41,504 bases of DNA from Beijerinckiaceae bacterium (GCA_947455285.1 CANGOK010000003.1:1-41504), one strand, 5' to 3'. Positions 30,693 to 39,306 are shown, counted from the stretch's first letter. The notes: generated by a model from the letters alone, not told the origin. Translations and numbers: made by a program.

Positions 30693-31733
30693 TCAGCCCA
30701 GCGTCGGATCAAGTACGATCTTACCCATTCCTGGATCGCTTTCCATGAGGCGATGCGCCTCAGCGGCCTGCGACAGGGGCAGCACATGAGCGATCCGTAC
30801 CTTGATCTTGCCTTCGGCCGCCGCAGCGAAGCAGAGCGGCAGATCGGCAGGCTTGTAGCCCGGCATCCCCTTGATGGTGATGCGCTTGTCATAGAGGTGG
30901 TGGAAGTCGATCGTGGCTTCCGGCCCGCCATGGGCGCCCGCCGTCACCATGCGCCCGCCTTCGCCCAGCGCCTTGAAGGCCTTGGGCAGAACCTTGGGGT
31001 TCGCGATATTGTCGTAGAGGACATTCACGCCCTTGCCGCCGGTGATGCGCATGACCTCGGCGGTCAGATCCTCGCTGGCGTAATCGATGGCGTGATCGGC
31101 GCCGAGCTCCAGACCCGAATCCGCCCGCGCGCGTCCGCCCGCCGTGCAGATGACATTCGCGCCGATGACGTGCTTGGCGATCTGGATGCCGACGGAGCCG
31201 AGGTTGCCGCTGGCGCCCATGATCAGCACCCATTCGCCAGCCTTCAACTGCGCCACATTGCAAAGAAGGTTCCACGCAGTCGGGCAATGGCGCATGACCA
31301 CCGCCGCCTCATGGAAATCGAGATTTTTGGGCAGCATGTTGGTTTTGAACGCGGGCACGCAGACCATCTCGGCGAAGCCGCCGGGCCGCTTGATGCCCAT
31401 CATGCCCTGCGGGCCGGAATAGCCCGCACCATCTTCGGCGCAGGGATCGAGCGGCATGCTGCCCGCCGAGGCCACATGGTCGCCGACCTTGAAGCGGGAG
31501 ACGCCCTCGCCGACCGCGTCCACCACGCCGGCGCAATCGACGCCGAGGATCAGCGGCAAGGCGGGCTTGCGGTGCATCTCGGTTCCCGCGCGCACCGAAA
31601 CGTCCAGCACCCGATTCACCGTCGCCGCATGGACCCTGATGCGGATTTCGCCAAAGCGCGGCTGCGGATCGGGAACGCTCTCGTAGCGCAGGACGTCCGG
31701 CGGTCCGAATTCGTGGAGAACGACCGCCTTCAT
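30693..31733 (-). CDS. Zinc-type alcohol dehydrogenase / quinone oxidoreductase family (MDR)
   Basis: MKAVVLHEFGPPDVLRYESVPDPQPRFGEIRIRVHAATVN, LGVDCAGVVDAVGEGVSRFKVGDHV, VLIMGASGNLGSVGIQIAKHV. Confidence 0.93.
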   Translation of the reverse strand: MKAVVLHEFGPPDVLRYESVPDPQPRFGEIRIRVHAATVNRVLDVSVRAGTEMHRKPALPLILGVDCAGVVDAVGEGVSRFKVGDHVASAGSMPLDPCAEDGAGYSGPQGMMGIKRPGGFAEMVCVPAFKTNMLPKNLDFHEAAVVMRHCPTAWNLLCNVAQLKAGEWVLIMGASGNLGSVGIQIAKHVIGANVICTAGGRARADSGLELGADHAIDYASEDLTAEVMRITGGKGVNVLYDNIANPKVLPKAFKALGEGGRMVTAGAHGGPEATIDFHHLYDKRITIKGMPGYKPADLPLCFAAAAEGKIKVRIAHVLPLSQAAEAHRLMESDPGMGKIVLDPTLG

Positions 31734-32656
31734 GTGCGCGGCTCCCCTTTGAAATCGCGGCGCATGAGCTTCAGGCTCGCGCGGCCGAGGATGCCATAGG
31801 GGTTCGCCAACGTCTCGGCGATCTCGAAGTGGTTGTAGCCACGAGCCACGATCTCGCGAACGGATTTTCCTGACTTTCTAACGGCTTCTGCGAATTCCCT
31901 GCCTTGGCGCTGGAACTCGGGGGATTCGCAATCGCCATAGGCGACCACGATGGGGCAATGCAGCCGATCAAGATGACGAATGGAAGAAAGTTGCTCGACC
32001 ATCTCATTGGTGAAGTTCACATATTTGCTGCGCGCCGAGAGCCGCACGGGGGCGAGCTCATACATGCCGCTGCAGACGACGCCGCCCTTGAGGATCGTGT
32101 TGGGCACGCCGTATTGGCCTTCCCAATCGGTCGTCAGGATATTGCCGGTGAGATGGGCGCCGGAGGAATGGCCGAAGACATAGATGTTGTCAGGATCGGC
32201 ATCGAAGGAAGAGGCGTTCTTCCAGACCCAGGCGACCGCACGGCGCACCTGATCGATCATGGGGAAGAGCGTGCCGCCGGCTTCATCGACATTGATGAAA
32301 TCGAGCGCGATGAAATTGACCCCTGCCGCATGGAAGAGCTCGGCAGGCGCGTGGCAGCGCGACGAGGAGCCGCTGCGCCAGGCTCCGCCATGGACATAGA
32401 TCATGATGGGCGCGCCGGGCTGCTTGGCCTTGAAGAGATCGAGCTTCTCGATCTCCGTGGGGCCATAAGAGAGGCGGATCGCGCCGCCCAGCCGCTCGCG
32501 GGCGCCAGCGCTGTTGACCTCGGTGCGGGCATGGACAATCGCCTGATTGGGCGCCCAGTTGGACTGATCATAGCAACGGTCGAGCTCGACCTGATCATAG
32601 TCCATGAAAACGAGCGGCCCCTTGACCCGCCCGGCCTGATCACCCTGTCCGCTCAT
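31730..32656 (-). CDS. Alpha/beta hydrolase (kynurenine formamidase/BD-FAE-like)
   Basis: IYVHGGAWRSGSSS, VFGHSSGAHLTGNI; 4-nt overlap with the downstream ADH gene; start MSGQGD at 32656. Confidence 0.85.
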   Translation of the reverse strand: MSGQGDQAGRVKGPLVFMDYDQVELDRCYDQSNWAPNQAIVHARTEVNSAGARERLGGAIRLSYGPTEIEKLDLFKAKQPGAPIMIYVHGGAWRSGSSSRCHAPAELFHAAGVNFIALDFINVDEAGGTLFPMIDQVRRAVAWVWKNASSFDADPDNIYVFGHSSGAHLTGNILTTDWEGQYGVPNTILKGGVVCSGMYELAPVRLSARSKYVNFTNEMVEQLSSIRHLDRLHCPIVVAYGDCESPEFQRQGREFAEAVRKSGKSVREIVARGYNHFEIAETLANPYGILGRASLKLMRRDFKGEPRT

Positions 32657-32721
32657 AGTTCCTCCCAATTCCCTCGACGCATGGTGGCGCCGCTTGGGGC
32701 GCGCTTGCAAGCGTCTTCGCC

Positions 32722-33048
32722 TCAGCCCTCGCCGAGCAGGGCGTAAACCTCTTCGCCCCGCACCTCGACCGGATAAGTCTTCAGGTCGACGGTGCAAGGC
32801 GCCAGCACCGCCTTGCCGGTGCGCACGTCAAAGCCGCCGAAGTGCATGGAGCATTCCACGAGCTCGCCATCGAGCTCGCCCTCGGTCAGGCTCGACAGGC
32901 CGTGGGTGCAGCAATCGTCGGTCGCATAGAAGGAGCCTTCGACATTGTAGACCGCCAGCGCCGGGCCATCCGCCCGGTCGACGCGCCGCATGGAGCCGGG
33001 CGCGAGGTCAGACACAGTGCACAAAAGCAGCGATTTTTCAGCCGACAT
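32722..33048 (-). CDS. Rieske-type [2Fe-2S] ferredoxin (non-heme dioxygenase electron carrier)
   Basis: MSAEKSLLLCTVSDLAPGS..., CTHGLSSLTEGELDGELVECSMHFGGFD (CxH...CxxH), small protein; start at 33048. Confidence 0.92.
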   Translation of the reverse strand: MSAEKSLLLCTVSDLAPGSMRRVDRADGPALAVYNVEGSFYATDDCCTHGLSSLTEGELDGELVECSMHFGGFDVRTGKAVLAPCTVDLKTYPVEVRGEEVYALLGEG

Positions 33049-33198
33049 GCGGTTCTCCAGATCGAATTGTGCAGCGCAGCATGGCGCAGCAGGACGCTTG
33101 GTTGGCACCCTTATGCCAAAAGCTGCGCGAATTGACACTCCCGAGGGGCAAAACTATTCATGACGTCACGCTTAACCCAGCTTTTCGAGGATCCGCCC

Positions 33199-34485
33199 AT
33201 GCCAGCCAATGGCTCATACGTGATCGACGACAAGGAGAAGGGGATCTTCCTTCTCGATCGATCCGTTCACGTCTCCGAGGAAATTCTGCGCGAAGAAATG
33301 CGCAAGATTTTCGCAAAATGCTGGATTTACGTCGGCCATGCGTCCGAGGTTAAGAAGCCCGGCGACTTCGTCAGCCGCAAGGTGGCGGGCCGTCCGATCA
33401 TCTTCGTGCGCGACCAGAAGGGTCAGGTTCGCTGCCTCTTCAACACCTGCCGCCATCGCGGCTCGGTGGTCACGACCGAGCGCTGCGGCAACGCCCGCCG
33501 ATTCATGTGCGTCTATCACGGCTGGAGCTATGGCAATGACGGGTCGCTGGCCCGCGTGCCCAGCGAAGAAGCCTATACGTCTGCTTTCGACAAGGGCGAT
33601 CTGGGGCTCAGGACCCCTGCCCGCTTCGAGAGCTACAAGGATTTCTGGTTCATGAACCTCGATCCGAACGCCCAGCCGCTGGCCGAGTACCTCGGCAAGG
33701 CGACGGAATATATGGACCTCGTGGTCGACCAGTCGCCCTCAGGCCAGATGGAAGTTCTGCCCGGCACGCAGGAATATGACGTCGCAGCCAACTGGAAGCT
33801 GATGGTCGAAAACAGCGTGGACGACTACCACCTGCCCACGACCCATTCGACCTGGCTGAACTTCATGAAGAATTCCGGCGTGGTCATGGAGCCGCCGAAG
33901 GGCGCGGGCATGGTGCTGCCAACCAAGGGCCTCGCGATTGATCTTGGCAACGGCCATTTCACCACGGACAACGTGAATTTCCGCGGACGCCCCGTCGCCG
34001 CCTGGATCCCGCTCTACGGCGAGGCCGCCAAGGAAGAGATGGCGGCCATCCGCGCCGAACTCGTCGAGCGCCTCGGCGCAGACCGCGCCAAGCGCGTCGC
34101 CGACACCAACCGCAACCTCGTGATCTTCCCCAACCTCGTCATCAACGACGGATCATCGGTGACGATCCGCACCTTCTTCCCCAATGGCGTCGACAAGATG
34201 CACGTCACCGCCTGGGCGCTCGGCCCGGTCGAGGAGAGCGAATCGGCGCGCGCGCGCCGCCTCGACGCCTTCCTCACCTTCTACGGCCCCGGCGGCTTCG
34301 CCACGCCCGACGACGTCGAGGCGCTGGAGATGGTGCAGAAGGGGCTCGCCAACTGGCAGGACGACCGCTGGTCCGAAATGTCGCGCGGCATGGGCCACGA
34401 AGACGGCGAACAGCTGAACAGCGATGAATTCCACCTCCGCCTCTTCTGGCGCAAATGGAACGCCATGATGGGAGAACAGGCATGA
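33199..34485 (+). CDS. Aromatic-ring-hydroxylating (Rieske) dioxygenase, alpha subunit
   Basis: Rieske CRHRGSVVTTERCGNARRFMCVYHGWSY; mononuclear Fe site NSVDDYHLPTTH; ATG 33199 preceded by GAGGA SD (33160 ATG is the ORF-track start). Confidence 0.94.
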   Translation: MPANGSYVIDDKEKGIFLLDRSVHVSEEILREEMRKIFAKCWIYVGHASEVKKPGDFVSRKVAGRPIIFVRDQKGQVRCLFNTCRHRGSVVTTERCGNARRFMCVYHGWSYGNDGSLARVPSEEAYTSAFDKGDLGLRTPARFESYKDFWFMNLDPNAQPLAEYLGKATEYMDLVVDQSPSGQMEVLPGTQEYDVAANWKLMVENSVDDYHLPTTHSTWLNFMKNSGVVMEPPKGAGMVLPTKGLAIDLGNGHFTTDNVNFRGRPVAAWIPLYGEAAKEEMAAIRAELVERLGADRAKRVADTNRNLVIFPNLVINDGSSVTIRTFFPNGVDKMHVTAWALGPVEESESARARRLDAFLTFYGPGGFATPDDVEALEMVQKGLANWQDDRWSEMSRGMGHEDGEQLNSDEFHLRLFWRKWNAMMGEQA

Positions 34486-34967
34486 GCGCCGTGACCCGCG
34501 CCGAGGTTGAAGACTTCCTCTATCTGGAGGCCGATCTTCTCGACAACTGGAAGCTGCCCGAATGGGAAGCCCTGCTGACCGACGATGCGGGCTATTACAT
34601 CCCCGCGAATGATGATCCGCATGGCGACCATCGCAGCTCGCTCTTCATCATCGCTGACGATCGTGAGCGCATCCACCAGCGCATCATCCGCGTGATGGAT
34701 CCGAACTGCCATGCCGAATTCCCGAAGTCGCATCTATCGCGCATAGTGGGGAATGTGCGGATTCTTTCGCAGGATGGCGACACCGTTGTCGCCGCTTCGA
34801 CCTTCGTCCTCCATCGCTATCGCCGTTATGAGCGCATGGGCGAATATGTCGGCAACACCCGCCACACCCTGAAGCGCGTGGGCGACAGCTTCCGCATCAA
34901 GGAGCGCCGCGTGTTCCTTAAATCCCACGAGCTGGGCTCGTTGGGATCGGTGAGCTTCATTCTGTGA
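34482..34967 (+). CDS. Aromatic-ring-hydroxylating dioxygenase, beta subunit
   Basis: ATGA overlap with alpha gene; EVEDFLYLEADLLDNWKLPEWEALLTDDAGYYIP..., typical small-subunit SnoaL-like fold; IKERRVFLKSHELGSLGSVSFIL. Confidence 0.9.
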   Translation: MSAVTRAEVEDFLYLEADLLDNWKLPEWEALLTDDAGYYIPANDDPHGDHRSSLFIIADDRERIHQRIIRVMDPNCHAEFPKSHLSRIVGNVRILSQDGDTVVAASTFVLHRYRRYERMGEYVGNTRHTLKRVGDSFRIKERRVFLKSHELGSLGSVSFIL

Positions 34968-34991
34968 CCATTACGCACGACCCCTCCGCTG

Positions 34992-35138
34992 CTCCCCTCC
35001 CCCTTGTGGGGAGGGGCCGGGGGTGGGGGTCGCGCGATTTCTGTAGTGAGCGCGTTAGTGAAGGGCGCTCACGATCAGCGCCTCACGACCCCCACCCCGT
35101 CCGCTGACGCGGCCGACCCTCCCCGCAAGTGGGAGGGT
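34992..35138. repeat. Palindromic intergenic repeat element, copy 2 (~147 bp)
   Basis: CTCCCCTCCCCCTTGTGGGGAGGGG...GGTGGGGGTCG ... ACGATCAGCG...GACCCCCACCCCGTCCGCTGACGCGGCCGACCCTCCCCGCAAGTGGGAGGGT; same orientation as copy 1. Confidence 0.88.
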
Positions 35139-35146
35139 ATTTTTTT
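35117..35146 (+). terminator. Intrinsic-terminator-like hairpin formed by the right end of repeat copy 2
   Basis: CCCTCCC-CGCAAGT-GGGAGGG followed by TATTTTTTT. Confidence 0.7.
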
Positions 35147-35215
35147 GCGCGCCCTTTTGACAAAGCGCGTCATCTTTCTGACGATGCACCATAAACGCTG
35201 CTCACTGGAGCCCCT

Positions 35216-36193
35216 ATGGCCGATCTCGAACTCAAACTTGCCTGCTGGGATTATGACCGCACCCGGCCCCTCATCGACGGGCGTGTGAAGCCTGAGGGCA
35301 TCAAGCTCAATATCGAGGTGCTGCGGCCCCGGCAGATGTTCCCACGCATGCTGGAGCATCAGGAGTTCGACGCCAGCGAAATCTCCCTCGCCTCCCACGC
35401 AAGCCTTATCGGACGCGGCAATTCGCCATTCGTGGCGATCCCGGTCATGCTGTCGAAGATCTTCCGCCATTCCTGCTTTTATGTGCGAGCGGGCGCCGGC
35501 ATCGAAAAGCCGGAGGATCTGCGAGGCAAGCGCGTCGGCACGACCCAGTTCACCGCCACCGCAACCACATTCATGAAGGGCATGCTGCAGCATGAATATG
35601 GCGTGGCGCAGCACGAGATGCACTGGTTCATGGGCGGGCTCGACAAGCCGACCGAACATCCTCTGATCCCGCTCAACCTGCCCTCCAATGTGAAGCTCGA
35701 TTTCGTGCCAGAGGGAGATACGCTTGAGAAGATGATGGCGGAGGATCGGCTGGATGCGCTGATCTCGATCTATATCCCGCCGAGCTTCCTGAGGGGTTCG
35801 CCCCGCATCAAGCGGCTCTTCCCTGATTATAAGCAGGCCGAGAAGGACTACTTCCGCAAGACCGGGATTTTCCCGATCATGCACACGCTGGCCCTGCGCG
35901 CGGACACCTATCGGAACGATCCATGGATCGCGAAGAGCCTCTATGACGCCTTCGAGAAGGCCCGCGCGCTCGCCCTCGACGAGCTCTACGACACCGACGC
36001 CCTGCGCCTTGGCCTTCCATGGCTGCTGGAACATGTGGAGGAGCTGTGGTCGGTCTTTGGCGAGAACTGGTGGAGCTATGGCGTCGAGGCCAACCGCGCG
36101 ACCCTGACGGCTCTCGGCCAATATGTCTTCGAACAGGGCGTCTCGCCGCGCGTCGTCACGCCGGAGGATATGTATGTTCCGGAGCTTCGCTGA
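35216..36193 (+). CDS. 4,5-dihydroxyphthalate decarboxylase-like / substrate-binding-fold protein
   Basis: LKLACWDYDRTRPLIDGRVKPEGIKLNIEVLRPRQMFPRMLEHQEFDASEISLASHASLIGRG...RGKRVGTTQFTATATTFMKGMLQHEYG; no N-terminal signal peptide. Confidence 0.8.
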   Translation: MADLELKLACWDYDRTRPLIDGRVKPEGIKLNIEVLRPRQMFPRMLEHQEFDASEISLASHASLIGRGNSPFVAIPVMLSKIFRHSCFYVRAGAGIEKPEDLRGKRVGTTQFTATATTFMKGMLQHEYGVAQHEMHWFMGGLDKPTEHPLIPLNLPSNVKLDFVPEGDTLEKMMAEDRLDALISIYIPPSFLRGSPRIKRLFPDYKQAEKDYFRKTGIFPIMHTLALRADTYRNDPWIAKSLYDAFEKARALALDELYDTDALRLGLPWLLEHVEELWSVFGENWWSYGVEANRATLTALGQYVFEQGVSPRVVTPEDMYVPELR

Positions 36194-37373
36194 CGGCCTG
36201 ACTCGCCGCAGGTTCTGTATCGGCCTTGCGCTGATGGCCGCGCCAGCGCAGGCGCAGGACGGCGGCTTCTCTGCCTTTCTTGAAACGCTATGGCCCGCTG
36301 CGAAAGAACGGGGCGTTAGCCGGGCGACTTTCACGCGCGCGCTGAATGGATTGACGCCGGACCCTGCTTTAATGGGAACCGGCGTCAAGCAGGCGGAGTT
36401 CGAACGCACCATCAAGGCCTATATCGAAGACGCCGTGACAGCGGGGCGCGTAGCGCGGGGAAAGGCGGCAGCGGAACGCTGGCGGGCTGAACTATCAACC
36501 ATCGAAAAGCGCTTCGGCGTTCCCTCGGAAATCATCCTCGCCATCTGGGGAATGGAGACGGACTTCGGGCGAGTCCATGGCGAGAAGGATGTGGTCCGCT
36601 CTATCGCCACCCTCGCCTATGCTCGCCGGGACAATCCGATCTTCGCGGAAGAATTCGTGGCTGCGCTCGTCATGCTGGAACGGGGCCTTGTCACGCGGGA
36701 GAGGTTCAAAGGCTCTTGGGCCGGCGCCATGGGCCATCCCCAATTCATGCCCTCGGCCTATCTGCGCCACGCCGTCGCCTATGCGGGAAATGGTCCGGCC
36801 GACATCTGGGCGTCCACGCCCGACGCGCTTGCGTCCATCGCCAATTTCATGGCGACGCAGGGCTGGACGCGTGGACTACCGTGGGGCTGCGAGGCGAAGC
36901 TTGCGGCCGGTTTCGACTGGGCGTCGCTGAAAGACCACGTGCGGGCCTTTGCGAGCAAAGGCGTGACGCCTGCGCACAGCCCTGCCCTTCCCGGCGCCGC
37001 TGAAGCGACGCTCTTCATGCCCGCAGGCGCGAGTGGCCCGGCCTTTCTGCTCACCGCCAATTACTGGCTGATCAAGCAGTATAACAATTCAGATTCCTAC
37101 GCCCTGTCGGTCGCCCTGCTCGGCGAGAAAATCGCTGGTCGCCCCGGCCTCACAAACCGCTGGCCCAAAGACTTCCGGCTGTTGTCGCGCACCGACCGCA
37201 TCCGCCTGCAGGAGATGCTGACCGACAAAGGCTTTTATGACGGCAAGATTGATGGCCGCTTTGGACCCGCCTCCAGAGACGCCATCCATCGCTTCCAACG
37301 GGCTGTGGGGATGCGCCCAGCTGATGGCTATCCTTCTGCCGCAGTTCTCGAACGGCTGAGCCAAAGAAACTAA
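36174..37373 (+). CDS. Lytic murein transglycosylase (MltB-type) with C-terminal peptidoglycan-binding domain
   Basis: IWGMETDFGRVHGEKDVVRSIATLAY, WAGAMGHPQFMPSAYL, ANYWLIKQYNNSDSYALSVALL, PG-binding RLQEMLTDKGFYDGKIDGRFGPASRDAIHRFQ; Tat-like TRRRFCIG leader. Confidence 0.93.
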   Translation: MFRSFADGLTRRRFCIGLALMAAPAQAQDGGFSAFLETLWPAAKERGVSRATFTRALNGLTPDPALMGTGVKQAEFERTIKAYIEDAVTAGRVARGKAAAERWRAELSTIEKRFGVPSEIILAIWGMETDFGRVHGEKDVVRSIATLAYARRDNPIFAEEFVAALVMLERGLVTRERFKGSWAGAMGHPQFMPSAYLRHAVAYAGNGPADIWASTPDALASIANFMATQGWTRGLPWGCEAKLAAGFDWASLKDHVRAFASKGVTPAHSPALPGAAEATLFMPAGASGPAFLLTANYWLIKQYNNSDSYALSVALLGEKIAGRPGLTNRWPKDFRLLSRTDRIRLQEMLTDKGFYDGKIDGRFGPASRDAIHRFQRAVGMRPADGYPSAAVLERLSQRN

Positions 37374-38353
37374 GGCGCAGATTTCCGCCGGGCGCCGCCA
37401 GCTTCGAACAGCAGAACCAGAGCCCCCGGCGCCAGAACCGCCAGCAAGAACAGCGCGTGCTGCAGGAGAGCGGCCGCCAGCGCCACTTCGGGCGAAACGC
37501 CGGCCCATTGATAGGCTGCGACCACGGCCAATTCGTAAAGCCCCAAATTGCCAGCAGGGACCGGGATCATGGTCACGATGGCGATTGAGGCGACCACAAG
37601 CAGGATGATCTCGGGCCCCGCGGAGATGCCGCAGGCGCGCGCCACGAACCACGCGCTCAGGCCCTCGAGAAGGCGGCGCAGCAGCATGAAGAGCACGGCC
37701 CCGCCAAGCCGCGAAGGATTGCGGACGGCATCCAGATGCGCGGTCCAGTCCGCCAGATGCTCGATCCAGACACGGGCGCGGCCGCCAATCCGCGCTGCCA
37801 GTTTGTGAAGCAAGGCGCCAGAGCGACTAACGAAGATGAGGCCGATCAGCCCGCCGCCCATGCCCGCCAGCAACGCGGCGCCAATCCCACGCAAGATGGC
37901 CTCGCCGGGCGCGAGAACGAGAGCCGCCCCCACGAGTATGGTCTTCACCAATCCGGTCGTGAGCCCTTCCATGACCAGCAACGAAGCAGTTCGCGGCTTC
38001 GACAAGCCAAGGCGACCGGTGATGAGGACGAAAGCCGTCGCGCCTCCACCCACGACCGAGAAGGCCTGTATCGCCGCTGCCACTACGGCGAGAATTCGCG
38101 TCAGGCTGATGAGCGGAACCGGCGCCTTTCGACCGAGCAAACAAATCCAGCACAAAGCCCAAAGGGGCGTGTTGGCGAGGTTGATGAGAAATGCCACGAG
38201 CAGCCAGACCGCATCCGCGCGTCCCGCCGCAGCCAGAACCTCCGCCCATGAGAGTGATGACGCCGCATAGACCAGCCCCGCCGCCAGCACCGCCCAGACG
38301 GCGATCCAGATCAGGCGGGAGCGGCGAGAGGGAAATGTCGCAGCGACGGTCAT
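37370..38353 (-). CDS. Lysylphosphatidylglycerol synthase TM-region / flippase-like integral membrane protein (UPF0104 type)
   Basis: Multiple TM helices; NLANTPLWALCWICLLGRK, PVPAGNLGLYELAVVAAYQWAGVSPEVALAAALLQH. Confidence 0.75.
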   Translation of the reverse strand: MTVAATFPSRRSRLIWIAVWAVLAAGLVYAASSLSWAEVLAAAGRADAVWLLVAFLINLANTPLWALCWICLLGRKAPVPLISLTRILAVVAAAIQAFSVVGGGATAFVLITGRLGLSKPRTASLLVMEGLTTGLVKTILVGAALVLAPGEAILRGIGAALLAGMGGGLIGLIFVSRSGALLHKLAARIGGRARVWIEHLADWTAHLDAVRNPSRLGGAVLFMLLRRLLEGLSAWFVARACGISAGPEIILLVVASIAIVTMIPVPAGNLGLYELAVVAAYQWAGVSPEVALAAALLQHALFLLAVLAPGALVLLFEAGGARRKSAP

Positions 38354-38436
38354 GGGAGGCCATCTATAGGCCAGAGCGCAGTTGCGCGACAGGTCGGAAC
38401 CAACCATGATCCATTCAAATTCCGCAGGAGCCTTCC

Positions 38437-39228
38437 TTGAACGACACCCCTTCCCCGCCGCGCAAGCAGAGGCCCCCGCCGAAAGAGGCCTTCATCGACG
38501 CCATTGAGCATGTCTCGCCGGGATTGATCCGCATTTCCTGTTCGGGTCCGGAGCTGGCCCAATTCGCGCAGCCAAAGCCCGCTGGCCATATCAAGCTATT
38601 CTTCCCGCCCGAGGGCGTCGTCTGGCCATCGAAGGACCCCGCCTCCGAAATCCCAAGGCCGCCCTCGCGCACCTATACGCCGCGCCGTTTCGACCCCGCT
38701 CAAAACCGGCTCGAAATCGAATTCGTCCGCCACGGCCAAGGCCTCGCCTCGTCATGGGCGGAGCGGGCGCGCATTGGGGAACGGGTGCTGATCGGCGGCC
38801 CGGGCGGCGGCTACCCCGTTCCCGAAGACATCAGCGACATTGTCATCATCGCGGATGAGTCCGCCATCCCCGGCGCGGGAATGGTGCTTGAGGCATTGCC
38901 GCACGGCTGCCGGGCGAAGGTCATTTGCGAGATCGCGAACCGCAGTGAAGAGCGCGCGCTAAGCCCAAGCGTTGCTAGCACGCCAGTCTGGCTGCATCGC
39001 GACAATACTTCATTAGCACCAAGCGCTCTGCTTGAAGAATACGTCCGTTCCATGCCGACGCCTGCAAGCGACGCCTATTTCTGGGTCGCTTGCGAAGCCG
39101 CAGCCATGCGCCGCATTCGCGATCTACTCATCACGAAGCATGGCGCGGAGCGGACGCGCCTGCATACGCGTGGTTACTGGAAATTTGGAGAGACCAACCA
39201 TCCCGACCACGATTACGGGGCGGACTGA
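38437..39228 (+). CDS. Siderophore-interacting protein (SIP/FAD-dependent ferric reductase family)
   Basis: SRTYTPRRFDPAQNRLEIEFVRHGQGLASSWAERARIGERVLIGGPGG, DESAIPGAGMVLEAL, YWVACEAAAMRRIRDLL, RGYWKFGETNHPDHDYGAD; TTG start. Confidence 0.92.
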   Translation: MNDTPSPPRKQRPPPKEAFIDAIEHVSPGLIRISCSGPELAQFAQPKPAGHIKLFFPPEGVVWPSKDPASEIPRPPSRTYTPRRFDPAQNRLEIEFVRHGQGLASSWAERARIGERVLIGGPGGGYPVPEDISDIVIIADESAIPGAGMVLEALPHGCRAKVICEIANRSEERALSPSVASTPVWLHRDNTSLAPSALLEEYVRSMPTPASDAYFWVACEAAAMRRIRDLLITKHGAERTRLHTRGYWKFGETNHPDHDYGAD

Positions 39229-39306
39229 CGGCGCCCGGTTTCTTGCAACCAGGCGGATTTCGGCTAAGCTTGGCTGACATTGGGCTCCATCACGGGTTTT
39301 TCTCCG

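Noticed and set aside
30753-31799. 348-aa plus-strand ORF opposite the MDR dehydrogenase
   Set aside because: Antisense shadow, no domain-like motifs.
35075-36415. 446-aa minus-strand ORF spanning repeat copy 2 and the decarboxylase-like gene
   Set aside because: Opposes a well-supported coding gene and runs through the intergenic repeat; composition is antisense-like.
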